Under the pieces are notes generated by a model. It saw only the letters and a program-made list of their open reading frames with translations, was not told the DNA's origin and made no database searches. Below, piece after piece: positions 40,401 to 53,393 of a stretch of 64,000 nt of DNA. Made by a program: the position numbers and the translations under genes. Numbering within the stretch: position 1 is the stretch's first letter; each line of letters starts with the position of its first letter. Source of the DNA: Phytoseiulus persimilis. Taxonomy: Eukaryota; Arthropoda; Arachnida; Mesostigmata; Phytoseiidae. Where the stretch lies: contig CM075102.1 in the NCBI GenBank assembly GCA_037576195.1, positions 8,928,001 through 8,992,000 of the forward strand, written 5' to 3'.

Positions 40401-41651
40401 TAGCGAAGGAACAATAAACTCGACACATTCTGTTACGGCGACGCGAATCGACTTTCTTCTGCGTTGACACACACCACTTTTCATTCTATTCGGGGCGTCA
40501 GGGTTTTCTAAAAATCACCAGGGGATCAATCTTTTGAAAACCGGGCCGTTAGCTCTGCCGGACGTTCCACCGTTCGAAAGGTCTTCGCAGTTGGCAGTCA
40601 TCGACACGCGACGACCACCTCAGAAAGCTTCGTACAATGTTTCTCCCTCCCTCCGATTCACCTCGGGGATGAGGTTTTCCACGAGCTACGGGGGATCATC
40701 ACAATAGCTCATAGATGACATCGGTGGTAAATATCATGAGGGAACTCATTTCGATTACCCACTCTGTCTTCAGATCGCCCGCATGGATGCTCAGCTGAAA
40801 CGTCTTCAACAAACCGTTCTGGCCAGCAGAAGACATGCACTTCGCCCACGTCAGCGAGCATGATTGCGCTTTTGAAACTTTATGTCAACGCTCACTATGA
40901 GCCGCTGGCGGCCTTGGCGCCAATATGCTTGATGACCATCCAGAGGAGGATGTTTCACAGCATTACATCCCGCCGTTTCCTCTTGCGGTCAAGCCGACGC
41001 ACACCTCTCGGACGACTCAGTTGAAAGAACGGATGCAACCGACGCACGGGCCGGAAGATTCCTGATTTCCATTCGAGCTTCATCCGAGACCCCTATTCAA
41101 ACGATGTTGTCTCTATCACCAGTCCACGAGACCGCCGAAGATGCCGATGATATGGCATCCTTCCGGGAGCAGACACCCTGTGCCGAAACCGATCTTGACT
41201 CCTCGATTCCGGATCTGATCGAACCGGGACACGGACTTCGATTCGCTGTGGCGCGTACCTCGGGCATAGACCACACGGTATTTTTGGAGCGTCATGCGCG
41301 TTTTGTGATCGGCGATGAGCGCCTTCGGTCAACTGGATCTGGCGGACGCAGACGACGCCTCCAACAGCGATCTCCGCTCACGGTCTCGTTTTCTGTGTTC
41401 CGGATCACGCTCTCGCGGACTATCCCAGACATCGGTGCTGCCGAGGAATCTGCCACCAAACTTCTTTCGATCGTTCTCAGAATCACGCGTGCTCTATACT
41501 GCTTAGATATGGGAAATGAATCGAGTTGACGATCAGTCCCAACTGGCTGCCGAGCCCGCTCGACGACACATTGGTGCCTCAATGGATTGCCCGAGCAGGC
41601 GAGCGCAGAAAAGACGCCTAGATAGTGCGACGTCTAAAAACAATATAACCA

Positions 41652-41720
41652 TATAAGTCGCGCCACCGAACCAGCGCTAGTCATTTGTCCAAAGATGAAC
41701 TCTCGCACTATCAGTCATAG
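41652..41720 (+). promoter_or_regulatory. core promoter candidate (TATA + TCATTT initiator)
   Basis: TATAAG at 41652-41657 is followed by TCATTT at 41681-41686, a perfect match to the arthropod initiator TCAKTY with its A 31 bases after the TATA T. An ATG at 41694 starts a very short frame. It could continue through a roughly 40-base intron (GTCTGTAG to TTTTCTCAG) into a further 38 codons ending near 41858, but a competing open frame runs antisense. The promoter geometry is the evidence; the gene is not established. Confidence 0.35.
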
Positions 41721-44700
41721 TCTGTAGTCAGTTCCTTCCTGCGTGTCCCGTTTTCTCAGCCTCTCCGGACTCCTCCAGATCGATCAACTTCTCCCAGTGG
41801 AGGCATTGGCTCTTCCGCTCACGGAACCTCCATCGCGTTGACGTTGAGCCCCATGAATGAACGCGAACTTTGACGAATCGAATGACTCGTTTCGGGATTG
41901 TTTGTAGTATGTCATGAACGAAAACAACGAGGTACATCAGTCTTCTCGAGGGCCGCTCGAAAAACAGCCACACAACATGAAATAAGCGAGAGAAAATATC
42001 GACCCTAGAACACGGTGGCCCCGCGAACGTTACCCTGTCAAACCGCGGAACGTGGGTGACACGGCGTCGGCGTGCGAGTCGTCAGCAGCTTCCTGACAGC
42101 GAGAAAAGAGCTTTTCGGAAGAAGAGATCAGGATTCCGCAGCTCCCTGAAGTCCGTGGGACCGGAAGAGAACGGACGGGTTTTGAGGGGGACTGTTTATT
42201 CCATTATAAGCACTAAATCTTCTCAACGCTCTTTTTCTTCATCTCACTCCCTTCTCGTTGTTGCGGGCGTCCGAGAGACGGCCGCGAATCTTGGAAGAAC
42301 GAGTTGGTCACGCCAGCAGACTCTCTTCTCTCGTCATGGAGTTTATCCATTTTCTCGAACCATATATCTTCCTGATGCGGGTGATGATCATCATCAAAAT
42401 CTCTTTGGCTCTTCTCTCATCATCATCATCCGCAGCAGCATCTCCAAGCCGCGAGGGGCCTCCTGGCGAGACCACTCGAGATTCCAGAGAGCGTGTCCGG
42501 CGCTTCTAAAAAGTCAGAAGAACCGACAACAATCGAATTCTCGAGCAGTGGGAACGTGGGAAGGACAACCAATTTGCCGAACGGATGGTATAGTCCTTTT
42601 CTCGATGCTGCCTCACCCAATCTGAAGGAGTTCAACAGAACCTCATCTCGGAATCTCGGACACTACCCTCCCACACAATCTGATCGATGGAACTGCAGTG
42701 ATGTGAACCGCACAAGCCGATTGGCTTGTAGCACCCCGGTGGAGCGCAGAATGAAGTTGTGTTCCGCTGAGCTTTTCGGCGGACAAGGGCAGGATCTCGA
42801 TTGTCTCCCTGAATTCTTCAAACTTTTTCGTTTCGAGATTGTTACCGAGGAGCTCTGCATGACGAAGCACACGCTCTGCTATCAAGATGCTCTATCTGAT
42901 GGAGGTTCTTCAAGAGCTTGATGAAACTTCCTGTCGGAACACACGACGGCATCGCCCGACCGGAACAGATGTTGAAAGTTCCCTTGTAGGAAATAGACAC
43001 ACTCGACTGTTATTGTAACATCCCAGGACCGTAGCGAAAAGGTAGCCGCTGTTCGCAAAATCGGTTGAAACGCTCTCGACATCGAAGAGATGTGACTGAG
43101 GAATTGAGCTCGAGTAGCTTTTTGACTTAGCCCTCCGTTTGGACTTTTGTCACCAAGATATAGTCATGATTGCAGATTCATGTCGGCGATGCAGTCATGT
43201 CACTGACAAAGTCCGATCCGAACTTGAGCCAATCAAGAATACCGACGAGTACAACAATGGAAGATGAGAGAGCGACTCCGGCTCGCTTCTTTGTGCCCCG
43301 GGCGCGAAGCTGACGGGGCGCGCAGTGAAGAGGCGCAAATATTATTTCCTGCTATCCTAAATAACTATTCGCCAGTCTCCGCTCCGTCAACTATCACAGC
43401 ATATCCCTCGACCCGACAGAGAATGAACGACAAGTCCATCGTTCGATCCGTTGCCATTGAAGTTCCGCCCCAGCCCATCTACGATATCTGAACGCGCCAG
43501 TAGGGTCAGGTGGTTTCCATACGCTTATGAGAGTCTGACGGAGTCATCTCAGTGTACATTCGGGCACAATCGCCCGTACCGTTCCATTCTCTTCTTGTCC
43601 CGCCAACAGTCCTGGAGATTTCATCCAGCGCTGATTCTTCGGAACGACTCATCAAGTCGGAGAAGAGGCGACCGGAATCCGAGGATCGGAATGATAATCA
43701 GCGGGTACGCAATTACGAAATATATCGGTCGGGTAGGCGTGTAGTGTCGCAGGTGTTCCTCAATAGCCTCGGACGCCCATCCGCCCGAACCATTTCTTTA
43801 CCCTGGAAATTTATCAATTTAAATGGCTCGTTTGTATGGAAACTGAGTTGGGATAGGGTACCAAACAACCACGATGATTTACAGTACGTTTGATGTCACC
43901 AGTTGCCTCACCGAAGTAACTCAATTCTGGCAGTTACGCTTGTAGCGAAACATCTTGAGACGAGCTTTGATTTCTCCCGAATGCTGAAGAATTTATTTCT
44001 TTGCTTGCCCACGACCGGAGAGAAATATGAAAAATGTACTACGAGAGGAAAGCTCATTGCGGGAAGAGCTTCGTAGAGGAGCGATCACCACGCTATGGCT
44101 TATGCTCGTCTGATGTTTTCTGACGAGCGAAGCACAGTCTGCTATCTGCTCAATACTGCGAACGCATAAATTCTGAGGAGCGAACAGAGAAGGTCAATGA
44201 AACTGAAAGTTGGCCCCAGATTCCGCTGCGGGATTTCGGAAAATACCAGAGAATCTCTCTCCTGGGACGAGCTTCACCTACTTTGTGCCTGCTTACCTCG
44301 CTGAGGAACCGTACTAGCTGATCTAACGCCCGCGGTAACTCTGCCAGTGACCCTGTGAGCATACAGAGCTGTTTGTTCAAAACGTTGTTTGGAACAGCGC
44401 TGTTTATTGCTCACGGTGGATTTTACGTCTTACCACCCGCAACAGCAGCCGCGGCAACAAAAGATACACGGTCACAACAACAGCGGCACGGACTTCAACG
44501 ATAGCTCGGACCAATGACGGCTGTGATGGGCTGATCTTCAGCGTTTGTGACCTTCAGAGATACAATTTACCTATCTGCAACTCCATCTGGAGATATCCAT
44601 TGGATCGGTCACGACACTTTCTGCTTCGCCTCCTGTGTTTCCTTTCTGCACTGTTTCTGAAAGGCACACCCGAGTTGCGGAATCCGTTCACAACGAATCT

Positions 44701-45079
44701 CGACGCGTTCAACCCGGCTCACGTTTGACAGTTTGAAGTCGTTTGCCCCATTACCAGCTCTCGCGCTGTCGTTTGTCCACTGAGCTTTTGAAATCACTCC
44801 AGACGGGATTCGGCATCCATCGGAGAGAAGGACTGAGCGTCCGACGCCCAAACTTCACCTCATTCGGCCACTCGATTCGAGCTAACAAACTCGCGTACAG
44901 CGATGTACGTCAGGGCATGAAAGTTGAGCATGGCTGACGCATCGGACACGGAGTTTTTTCTTCTCCAAATTGTGAAATCGCTGTGACTGGTGGATTCGCG
45001 TGACGTCGCCATCGCGGGTCACGTGAGTAGGGCGCGTAACCCTTTGTGCCTCCCCGCCTGCTTGCCCTGCTGCCCGCTC

Positions 45080-45100
45080 ATCATCTGCCGGGCAGATGAT
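45080..45100. repeat. near-perfect palindrome (10-bp arms, 1-base spacer)
   Basis: ATCATCTGCC, one G, then GGCAGATGAT: perfect 10-base inverted arms with a single-base spacer. Such a short hairpin-capable site could be a protein-binding site (CATCTG and CAGATG are E-boxes of the bHLH type) or chance. No gene was identified beside it. Confidence 0.8.
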
Positions 45101-47218
45101 AATTTTCTGACAACGTGCGCTTGTCTTCGAGCTTGGTTCAAGGTTAGCCTCTTGCGACCTTTGACCTTCTTACCAATGGGGGTATGGCAGGGGCCTCGCG
45201 AGCGCCTGACGGGTGTGGCTCCTGTGTGATACTTCTGGCGACTGCCTGGTTGCTTGACAGACTGTTTCGTTGATCGGGCCACTGGCTACTCGTCGGCGAG
45301 GCTCGGCGACACTTTCTTGGCATCATCAGGCAGCGCCGGCCAGGATGCACCCGACGAAGTCAAGGCTCGAGCGGTGGAGACAAACAGTAATGGCAGCGGT
45401 TAGCAAATAGCCACTGCAACGACTGTCAGGCCACGACGATGCGCGAATCGAGAGCAATAACTGTATTGATGGCGCAGGCGGAATCTCGCTCAGAGGAAAC
45501 GTCCGTAACGCTCTCTCATGGAATGGGCTCCGGCTCGGTGTTGATGAGGGTCGCCATGCTGACCTGGATCGTCGTCTCAAACAGCACGGTGGGAACTTGG
45601 CGCTCGAACACCGGGCTGGTATCTTTTCTGAGCGACGGATGACGACAACAAAGCAGTCTCCTGTTTATCGAATCGCCGCGCGAGCGCTCGCGACACGATG
45701 GGATCGCGAGGAGCTGTTTTGACTGTTGATTGCGCGCTTTGGTCTTGCAATGAGGCGATTGCGAGCATGAATGCGGCGCATTATCCGAATGAGACCGTAC
45801 AGGAGCCTCAGGAATACATACCGTGCCATTTAGCCACCAGCTCGCGCTTTTCTCAACGAATCGCAGCGACGGTTTGGTAATCCACTGTAGAAGAGAACTC
45901 AGTCGAGCAATCTCGCGAGCGATATCATTGGGTCGGACCGGCAGACGCGAGCGAGACGACATCGCCTGCGTACCACCGGAATCAACGTCGATTCACACAC
46001 AAAACGCCCACGTTTGAGTCTCGACGCCGAAAGCATTCACCAGCGTCGGAATTCGATTTGAATTTTGGCAAAACTGTCGATAGACCAATACGGAATCCCC
46101 GCCATCATAGACCGATCCTTTTCTCGTTCAGAGTTTTCATTCTTGTTTTCCTTTCGCTATCGCCGCGAAAGCTGGTACCGTGGTCTCTCGGCGACTCTGC
46201 TTTCCAGCGGTAGCTAGTGGGCGGGAGACCCTTATATTGGATTACACCAAGGTCTTCAGAAAAATATTATGCCAGAATTCTTCTCTGAAAGAGTCTGCCC
46301 AGTCACCCACGGACTCGACTCCGATACGCGTGAAACATAATCGAATTCATTATTGATGAGCATCTGTGATTCGTCTCGGGTTCGAAAGAGCGCATACAGA
46401 AGAAAAACTGCTCGGCTTTGACCAGTTGGCTACTTGCGTGAACCGAGAGAGCATTCAGCTCGGGGCGTTCACAGATCATCCAGGCTAGGTGCCGCTGTTT
46501 CACATCATATGGGACGCTCGAATACCCGAGTCATTTAATTGTTCCCGAAACATTCATTCATATCCAGCTATTTCCATTCTCATCGGAAGTTTGGGATTTC
46601 AAGTGACGATAACAGCCAGAACTCCGCATAACACGATGCATCAATCAATGAGACACGGAAATATCGTGGAAGGCATAGAAGTCTCCGGCATGAACCGATA
46701 TTCTTCATACAGTGACGCGGATGCCGAAACATATTCTCAACGAATGGCTGCGCATTACTTTATCGGTTCCCTCAGAGCTGTTGGAACGCGATCGTGACAG
46801 AGATGATCATTCTAAACCGACGAGGTCGCGCTCGCATGAAATAGATAACCGGAAAATTCAATGATAAATCCGAAAATTGAGTCCGCAAAGACCCTCTAGG
46901 GGCTCCATGCAATCAAGTAGCTTCTGGTTCTCACTAGTCAAGATTCGCAAACTGCATCTGTGGACAGCTGGGCTCGCATATCGCTGGGAACCTTATTCGT
47001 GGGGACCCCGAGTCATTCCTACCTCCTAGTCATTCAGTGGATTGTATGTGAGCGAACCGATTCGGACAAGGCCGCTCTGGCTCGCAACGCTCATGGTGAG
47101 AGTGCTGAGACGGTGGATTGCTGGATATCTGACCCTCTGAGACAACTCATTCTTCCTTTCCAGGTACTTCTAATTCGATTGACCAGACTGCGTTTTGTGA
47201 TCGATAGAAACTGCAGAG

Positions 47219-49158
47219 ATGTCGGGCGACATCGCAGTAAGCTTGGGGGCCATAAAAGTGGATACCAGGAGCCTGAAACCGTTCAAATCTTCAGACGAAT
47301 ATCTATGGGCGATGAAAGTGCGTAGAAAGTTTGGGAGCGTCCGACTTACGCTCGATAGCTGAAGAAACATTTGGAGGGCAGAGCGCCAAATCCTTTCTCA
47401 AGATCGGCTCACCACCTTACTGACACGTTCCAACTTTCTCATCACGATTTCCAGGAAGACTTAGCAGAATGGCTCAACGACATGTATCAAGTCGATATGG
47501 ATGCGTTCAACTTCTTCGATAAACTCGAAGACGGCGTTATTCTATGCAGACACGCGAACAATATTATCGACAGCGCCGAGAAATTGAAAGTCGTGAAAGT
47601 CACAAAGCTGAACGGCAGCCCAACATTCAAGGATCTCAAACCCAGAGTGTTCCGAAGATTCACCTACAAAAAAAACGTGCAGCCAGGTTTGTTTGTCGCG
47701 AACCAATTCTCTGAGAACGAAGTTGAAACTCATCAGCTTCTAATTCACCTTGGAGAGCTCCGTCGTCAACACATCCGCGTCCTGAATCCTCACGATGACG
47801 GTTCTTTACCTCAGGTTCATGGGTGGCCCGGGACAACATATCACATTTCATCGAATTTTGCAATGATCTTCATATCAACGAGTGCCTGCGTTTTGAGACC
47901 GATGACCTCGTTCTTCGAAAGAACGAAAAATCCGTCATCCTGTGCCTCCTCGAAGTTGCAAGGCATGGCTTCCATTTCGGTGAGGAAAATACGAAAAATG
48001 AACGCGTGGACCGTAGAACGGATAGCTCTGAGACGGGTTATCTCAGATATCTCGCGAGACAGACCCAGATCGACTTTACAGGTTTTTCTTGTTCTCGCAG
48101 GGATGAAAGCTCCAGTCCTTGTGAAGATGGAGTTCGAAATCGATTCTCAGCTAGCGAATCGTACGTCCTCGCCGGAATCAAATGCAAGTTCTGGCCGATC
48201 AACTCCAACCAAAATCAACAACGAAAATAAAACTGCCAATGGTCAGTCTTCCCCTCCGAACTCGCTGCAGTCGCCTCTCCCGAACGTGCAAACCGTCACG
48301 AATGATCTGCGTACGCTCCATGAGAGGGTGAGTATTCCGCTTCCTTGAGCGAGCGATTGAGGAGCGAGGTGACGAGACATGTTGTTGAAGCAACCGACGC
48401 TGCGATGATTCGATCCCTCCGGAGTATGATTTCCTGAAATCGGAACCGACCCCTAAATGTCTTCTTAATTTTCAGGTCGTTGAGCTTCTCGCTGAGTGCA
48501 CCTGTCCCACACAATTCCCCATGATCAGAGTCCGCGAGGGACAATATCGAATTGGAGAATCGAAAATGCTCATCTTCGTCAGGGTAAGCTCATATTCCAT
48601 GTAAAGCTAGAGCTAATCATAGGAGCGCGATCTCTGCAGAGCATCAACAGGACTCACGGATGTGTGACCTGGGGGCTGAGGTCGATGCCTCGCAATCCAT
48701 GAGACCTGGTAACGCCTTGTGCTCGAGTTCCGCTCTCGGATGAGCTCTCAGGATGTTTTGATAGTGTGTCTCATCAACATTTCGCCTAGACGGCGATCTA
48801 TGTCCCACTCAGGCCGCTCGTCCCGACAGGAGAGAGACAGAAAGTCATTCGCGGCTCGCGTTCCAAGCAGTATGCATTGGACAAGGTGGACACATCACAA
48901 ACGCGTCCGATTCACTGAGCTCAATGTTGTTTCCATCCACAGATTCTCCGTAAACATATCATGGTGCGCGTCGGAGGAGGTTGGGACACACTATCTCATT
49001 TCCTCGACAAGCACGATCCGTGTCGCTGTCGCTTTGGGCATCGGGAAACCACTCCCGGAGTGCGGATGGAGAAACCTGGAGAGCATCAGATGGTTAAGCA
49101 CATAGAGTTCAAACGAATCATGGCCCCTGCTCCCGCCCCCAAGGAACCGTGGAAGTAG
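47219..49158 (+). CDS. GAS2-like protein (calponin-homology plus GAR domain)
   Basis: Cytoskeletal linker of the growth-arrest-specific 2 family: the CH domain contacts actin and the GAR domain contacts microtubules. Exons: 47219-47317, 47455-47686, 47815-47979, 48101-48327, 48476-48583, 48943-49158; all introns GT-AG, 1047 bases, 348 aa. The start is ATG 47219; its exon ends A-M-K and joins E-D-L-A-E-W-L-N, the canonical opening of the GAS2 CH domain (about residues 31-165, including [12 protein letters not shown] and A-R-D-N). A Ser/Thr/Pro/Asn-rich linker (about 175-235) precedes the GAR domain (about 242-307) with the Cys pair C-T-C-P and M-V-R-V-G-G-G-W plus H-D-P-C-R. The length resembles vertebrate GAS2 (about 313) rather than long GAS2L forms. 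A pyrimidine-rich acceptor at 47154-47163 suggests an upstream non-coding exon. I see no close AATAAA after the stop. Confidence 0.96.
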
Positions 49159-49159
49159 A

Positions 49160-50470
49160 ACCGCTCTCAAAACCCGCAGAAACCCCGCTCACGGGGCTTC
49201 TCTCGACTATATCCGGGCGAGCTGATTGAAAAAAGTGCCACAACTATGTAGACTGTATTTTGGAATGCGTGTTGAAGTTTGATCATTTCGACTAGCTCAG
49301 CTAGCTCCGACTCCGGAATGCTTGGTTAACGTTCAGATACCGTGCGGCATTTCTCCCGTCACAGGACACATGAATGCTGTCCCGTGAGTGTAAATACGAT
49401 TCCAATCAGTTTTCTCTTCATAGAAAAGTGCAATAGTCACCATCTAAATACATTAATGGGCAGTTTACCGTGATTCGGGCGCGCGGAATTATCAGTTTTG
49501 CTTTCTGTGCCGATTCTCGTCCTTTTAGACTTCGACTGTTCAGTCGAGATTAGTGACCCAAGCTCGGGACAGTCTCTCAAAAAAACAACTGTGTAGCTTC
49601 TTTCAACCTGAGCGAAGCTTCATTCATTTTCTTCCTGATCCAAGAGATGACTCGCTGCAGAATTCGGTGCCATCGGAATCCCGCTTCAGTGAAGGGGGGG
49701 GGGGGGGCTGACCACCCCACACATCCACTCACATGTTTCACAGAGCAGCAATTAGAACGAGATGTCCTGAATGACGATAATTGTGTAGATAACTTCTTGT
49801 AGATGGAGATTTGCTTGGAGGCGAAGGATAGATCGGAACTCAGAGCTTTAATATGGAAACAGAGAACTCATGAGAATAAAAGCCAAACGACGTCTCTCGG
49901 TGTCGCATCATAGCAATGAATTCAATTATGAATCAAGGCATGATTCACCTTGGTTCAACGACAGCTCCCACCATCTGTCTCATTCAAGACTCTCAGAAAG
50001 CAACGCCACGATTGTCGCTGTGTCGGATCATGGAACTCTCCCAATTCGCGTCGCTACGGAGCATCGAATTCCCATGGGGAAGATTGGATATCCCTGAGCT
50101 CCTCACGGGTGCTACTCAGATGACAGGAGCCCACCACAAAATTAAAGCTAGTTCTCGGAATGAACGAAGAGATGACCAGGAGAGTCGGTTCGGTTCGCAG
50201 GATACGGCCCAAGTAGAGCGAGTTTATTGCGATCATAGATCTTTCCGGTCAATTGCAGTTTTGTAGGCCTTCGCCGAGTACTCCGCGTATGCTAACGAAT
50301 TCGCGTCAAGTACAACAAAATACATCAATCATCACTCAGCGAGATCCAAGAAGATCTGAAGATTGCATGAGCACAAAATTCCTGTTCGATTTGATGGTTT
50401 TCCACAAAGTGTGTCCTTCCCGTCAGAATATATTTGTATCATCCTCCAGACGAGACCTTTATGACAGGTT
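49160..50470. other. intergenic between convergent genes
   Basis: Separates the 3' ends of the GAS2-like gene (+) and the pseudokinase (-). It contains a 14-base poly-G tract (49694-49707). Open frames here lack motifs. No gene is supported. Confidence 0.5.
49694..49707. repeat. poly-G tract (14 G)
   Basis: Uninterrupted run of 14 G between the GAS2-like gene and the pseudokinase. Confidence 0.95.
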
Positions 50471-50471
50471 A

Positions 50472-50477
50472 TTTATT
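50472..50477 (-). terminator. poly(A) signal of the pseudokinase
   Basis: AATAAA on the minus strand, about 50 bases beyond the pseudokinase stop codon, within an A/T-rich stretch. Confidence 0.7.
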
Positions 50478-50527
50478 AGAAGGGCGCTCTATCCCTTTAG
50501 ATGCCTCGGCTATGTTCTACCGCTTTG

Positions 50528-51427
50528 TCAGTCATATTTCGGGTCAGGGTCAGGTATGAGCTCCATCAGACGAACATTCAGAGTTTCAATATCGCTGGAC
50601 AAAAGCGCGACGATTACGCATGTAAGAATCATCACAAAAACCTTAAAACATTCATCGGTGAAACGTGCACCTTTCGAAACCCTGTAATTCAGTTCGGGAA
50701 TTCCAAGGTCGAAAGTCAGCTCGAAAAGCTCACTCACAGGTCTTTTCTCGGGGTCAGTAGATAAACCTCCATCGAGGAAATTGGAGAAAGATTCGCTCCT
50801 CGAGATGTCCCTCCGCTTCATTGCTGCCTTCACACTAGAGTCAAGTTCCTCCGGAGTTCGAGAACGCTTGTGCATGAGAACACAGCAGATGATGAGAGTT
50901 AGCGCGTAAACATCGCCTGCCATCGAAGAAGTCTTCTCGGGCGGTTCGAAAAGCAAACTTTCCGGAGTTTTTGGTCGACTGTGGCTCCTGACGCTAGCAC
51001 AGTAGTTTCCGATCAACGCTCGGCGATGGACCAGGTCATTGAAGAGGATGTTTTCTGGTGACAAGTTTCCATGCACAATCCCGTTTTTGTGAAGATATGC
51101 CAAACCTGACGAGATTTGATGGGCCATGGAGTATTTCCATTCAAGCGAATGGAAGTGATTCTCGAGAGCATCTCCCAGGGTTTCCAACTCTACTAGGTTC
51201 ATCACTACGTCGATGGTCCCATCGCGGTTCTGGAACACTGCTTTGAAGACGACGAGGTTTTTGTGCTCAAGCTTCTTCAGTTGACGAATTTCGCGTTCGA
51301 TCAGATCTTTTTTGCCGAACTGGAGTCGCTTCACCGCAACAGGCCCCGCTTTGAATTCTCCTCTCAGCACAGCCGCATGGGGACTTTCACTCAGAGGTTT
51401 CTCATTCTCGAGTATTTTCAGGGACAT
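50528..51427 (-). CDS. intronless protein-kinase-like protein, predicted pseudokinase with C-terminal membrane segment
   Basis: A single open frame of 299 codons from ATG 51427 to TGA 50528-50530. Kinase landmarks are in order: V-A-V-K (Lys33), alpha-C Glu46, a hydrophobic hinge region near residues 74-80, the catalytic loop H-G-N-L-S-P-E-N (119-126), an E-P-P-E block replacing A-P-E (161-164), D-V-Y-A-L (Asp172 of helix F) and the R-P of helix H (229-230). The catalytic Asp is Asn121 and the HRD Arg is Gly; at the DFG position the sequence reads I-G-N-Y. Phosphotransfer is therefore unlikely; ATP binding may persist. The glycine-rich loop is also poor. Residues about 263-277 are strongly hydrophobic and followed by about 22 residues, giving a tail-anchor-like C terminus. 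HGN loops also occur in receptor guanylyl cyclase and JAK JH2 pseudokinases, but length and tail do not fit either. Lack of introns suggests a retrocopy origin or simple intron loss. Confidence 0.82.
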   Translation of the reverse strand: MSLKILENEKPLSESPHAAVLRGEFKAGPVAVKRLQFGKKDLIEREIRQLKKLEHKNLVVFKAVFQNRDGTIDVVMNLVELETLGDALENHFHSLEWKYSMAHQISSGLAYLHKNGIVHGNLSPENILFNDLVHRRALIGNYCASVRSHSRPKTPESLLFEPPEKTSSMAGDVYALTLIICCVLMHKRSRTPEELDSSVKAAMKRRDISRSESFSNFLDGGLSTDPEKRPVSELFELTFDLGIPELNYRVSKGARFTDECFKVFVMILTCVIVALLSSDIETLNVRLMELIPDPDPKYD

Positions 51428-51439
51428 CCTTGTGATTTT

Positions 51440-53380
51440 TTGCGCTTCGTTTCACTTAGGAGCAGGGAACAGCTGAACGGTAGCATGTAGAGCGTGCAAC
51501 GTACACATGAGTGGGGCTGAGAGAGTATCGGTGTGGAATCGAGCCTAGACGAACAAAATAGGAAGCTTTCCTGGGGGGCGAATGGTGTGATAGAAGCGTG
51601 TTTCCCCACAGACTGCTGCAAGCTTTGATTTGAAAATCTGTGAGCGAAATGAAATCAGGTTCGTCAGTGTCGAGAAAAACTCGAGGGGCAAACACAGGTT
51701 GGAAGAGCTCTCAATCATCTTGGCTGATCGGAGTAAACATTCTGTATATTCTGTCTGTTTCCCTCCCCTTGGGATGATTCTGGAAACGCAAATGTCGCAT
51801 TACGGAATGTGCAAACGGAAATGTGTTTGCCAATCGTAGTTCGCACCGGTCAAGCCTTCATTCAACTCGGAACTGCAAGCTGTCCCATCGAGAACCTCGA
51901 CCTTCCCGAGATGAACCACATAATCGAGCTGGCAGTGGCGGATCTGTTGTATGGATTTCATACCAGTTTCAGGCATCAGAACTCGCTCAAATCAGGCTCG
52001 AGTATACTTTGATAACCTCTTCAGTTTCCATTCTCAATGGAGGAGAACTTTTCCAAGTGTCGCTGGAGATCAACAGTTTTCAGCTCATTCCGTACGTGAG
52101 CTTACGACAGAGTGGGTCCGATTTCTGGCGCTATAACTCCGCTTTGAGAGCAGCCAGGAATTGGATGAAGTGACCTTTGAGTAGAGAGAGACTCGAGCTA
52201 TCCATTGGGAAAATGTGGCGGCTCGACTTCTTTGTCTTCATCTCCTTGGACCTTGTTCTCGATTCTGCTATTCGTCCCTGATTACTCCTCGCCAACGTGG
52301 GCTGAAGATTTCAAATTCTGAATTGAGATAACGAAGAGACCTTCCGAACTAACTAGGATGATGAAATCCAGATACAGCAAGAATCTCTTGCTGCGGATTC
52401 AAAATATGAAAATCGTCGCTTGCCCTTCTCGACGACTCAGTCGGAAACTTGTGCTCCGAATGCAATCGTTCTATTCCATCGCCCCGCAGGATCCTGCAGC
52501 CACAAATTGGGGAAGGAAGAATCAAAGGCCATGAGAAATCAGGGACGAAGCGAACCGAAAAGGGTCAGATATCGCTTCGGAGATATCGCGCCCCGGAGTT
52601 TACCATCATCAAACGGGGAGCTTCCAGAATCTCGTGGTTTGGACACGATTCCGAACCGCTGGAAGAAGCGAAAGACTCATTTTTTTTTCTCAAATACAGC
52701 CGGAGAAGTCCATCCTCGGTTGAACTAGACGTATCGAGGTCAGAGCCGGGATAGTGTTGCATCAGTCGATTCCAAGAGAGCAACAAACTGTTTCTTCCCT
52801 CACCAACAGAGTGTTCTCACGCCAAGAGACGCCCATATCGCAATTATGCTAGTTCATTCGCGAGACACAAGCATTAGCTACAAGACCAAACCGACCGCAT
52901 CAGAATCGAAGCCAGAGGGAATCGGGGTCAAAGTGGAGTCTGGCGGAACGGAAATCGAGAGCGACAATCTGAGCGGGCGGGCAACGATGCTTTCAATCTC
53001 AGCTCAGCCATTGATACGAGAACAGGGTCTTCGGTTATGACTATGATACTAGAATGCCCTGGCACAAGAGGAGTCGTCTTCGCTGTTTCCAATTAAACGC
53101 AGGTTGCGCGGCCACCGAACACGGGTTGGAACTATCTCTAACTACCCAATGAACGCATTCCGACGGTGGCGAGTTTTTTTTTTACGCGGGAATTCCGAGC
53201 GCTGGCATGCTCTTGTGTTCCGACTTCGGAAGAAGGGAAGATGGAATTTATTCCAGAGGTTGAGTTGTTCCGACCCTGAGGTTCCTCATCGACCAACATT
53301 GGAAATATGACTCAGAGACGGATTTCTCGAAAACTAGGATCATAATTGGGGCCCGCTCACAAAGGTGGATGTTAGAGCGA
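51440..53380. other. no assigned gene
   Basis: On the + strand, 51.94-52.17 kb, a beta-rich peptide (words V-W-I-S-Y-Q-F and L-F-Q-V-S-L-E-I-N) ends in a stop and may be a terminal exon; an in-frame TTTCAG at 51966-51971 could be its acceptor. No family was recognised and no upstream exon joined. Confidence 0.25.
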
Positions 53381-53393
53381 TATGCCTCCTATA

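Larger units (their letters stand above)
33800..47150. other. no assigned gene
   Basis: Natural-looking frames occur on both strands, for example + 36934-37344, + 38772-39218 with an antisense frame - 38913-39566, + 42493-42921, and - 44245-44370, which ends at a GTAAGC donor. They frequently overlap in antisense and none carries a motif I can name. A promoter candidate is listed separately at 41.65 kb. Confidence 0.35.
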
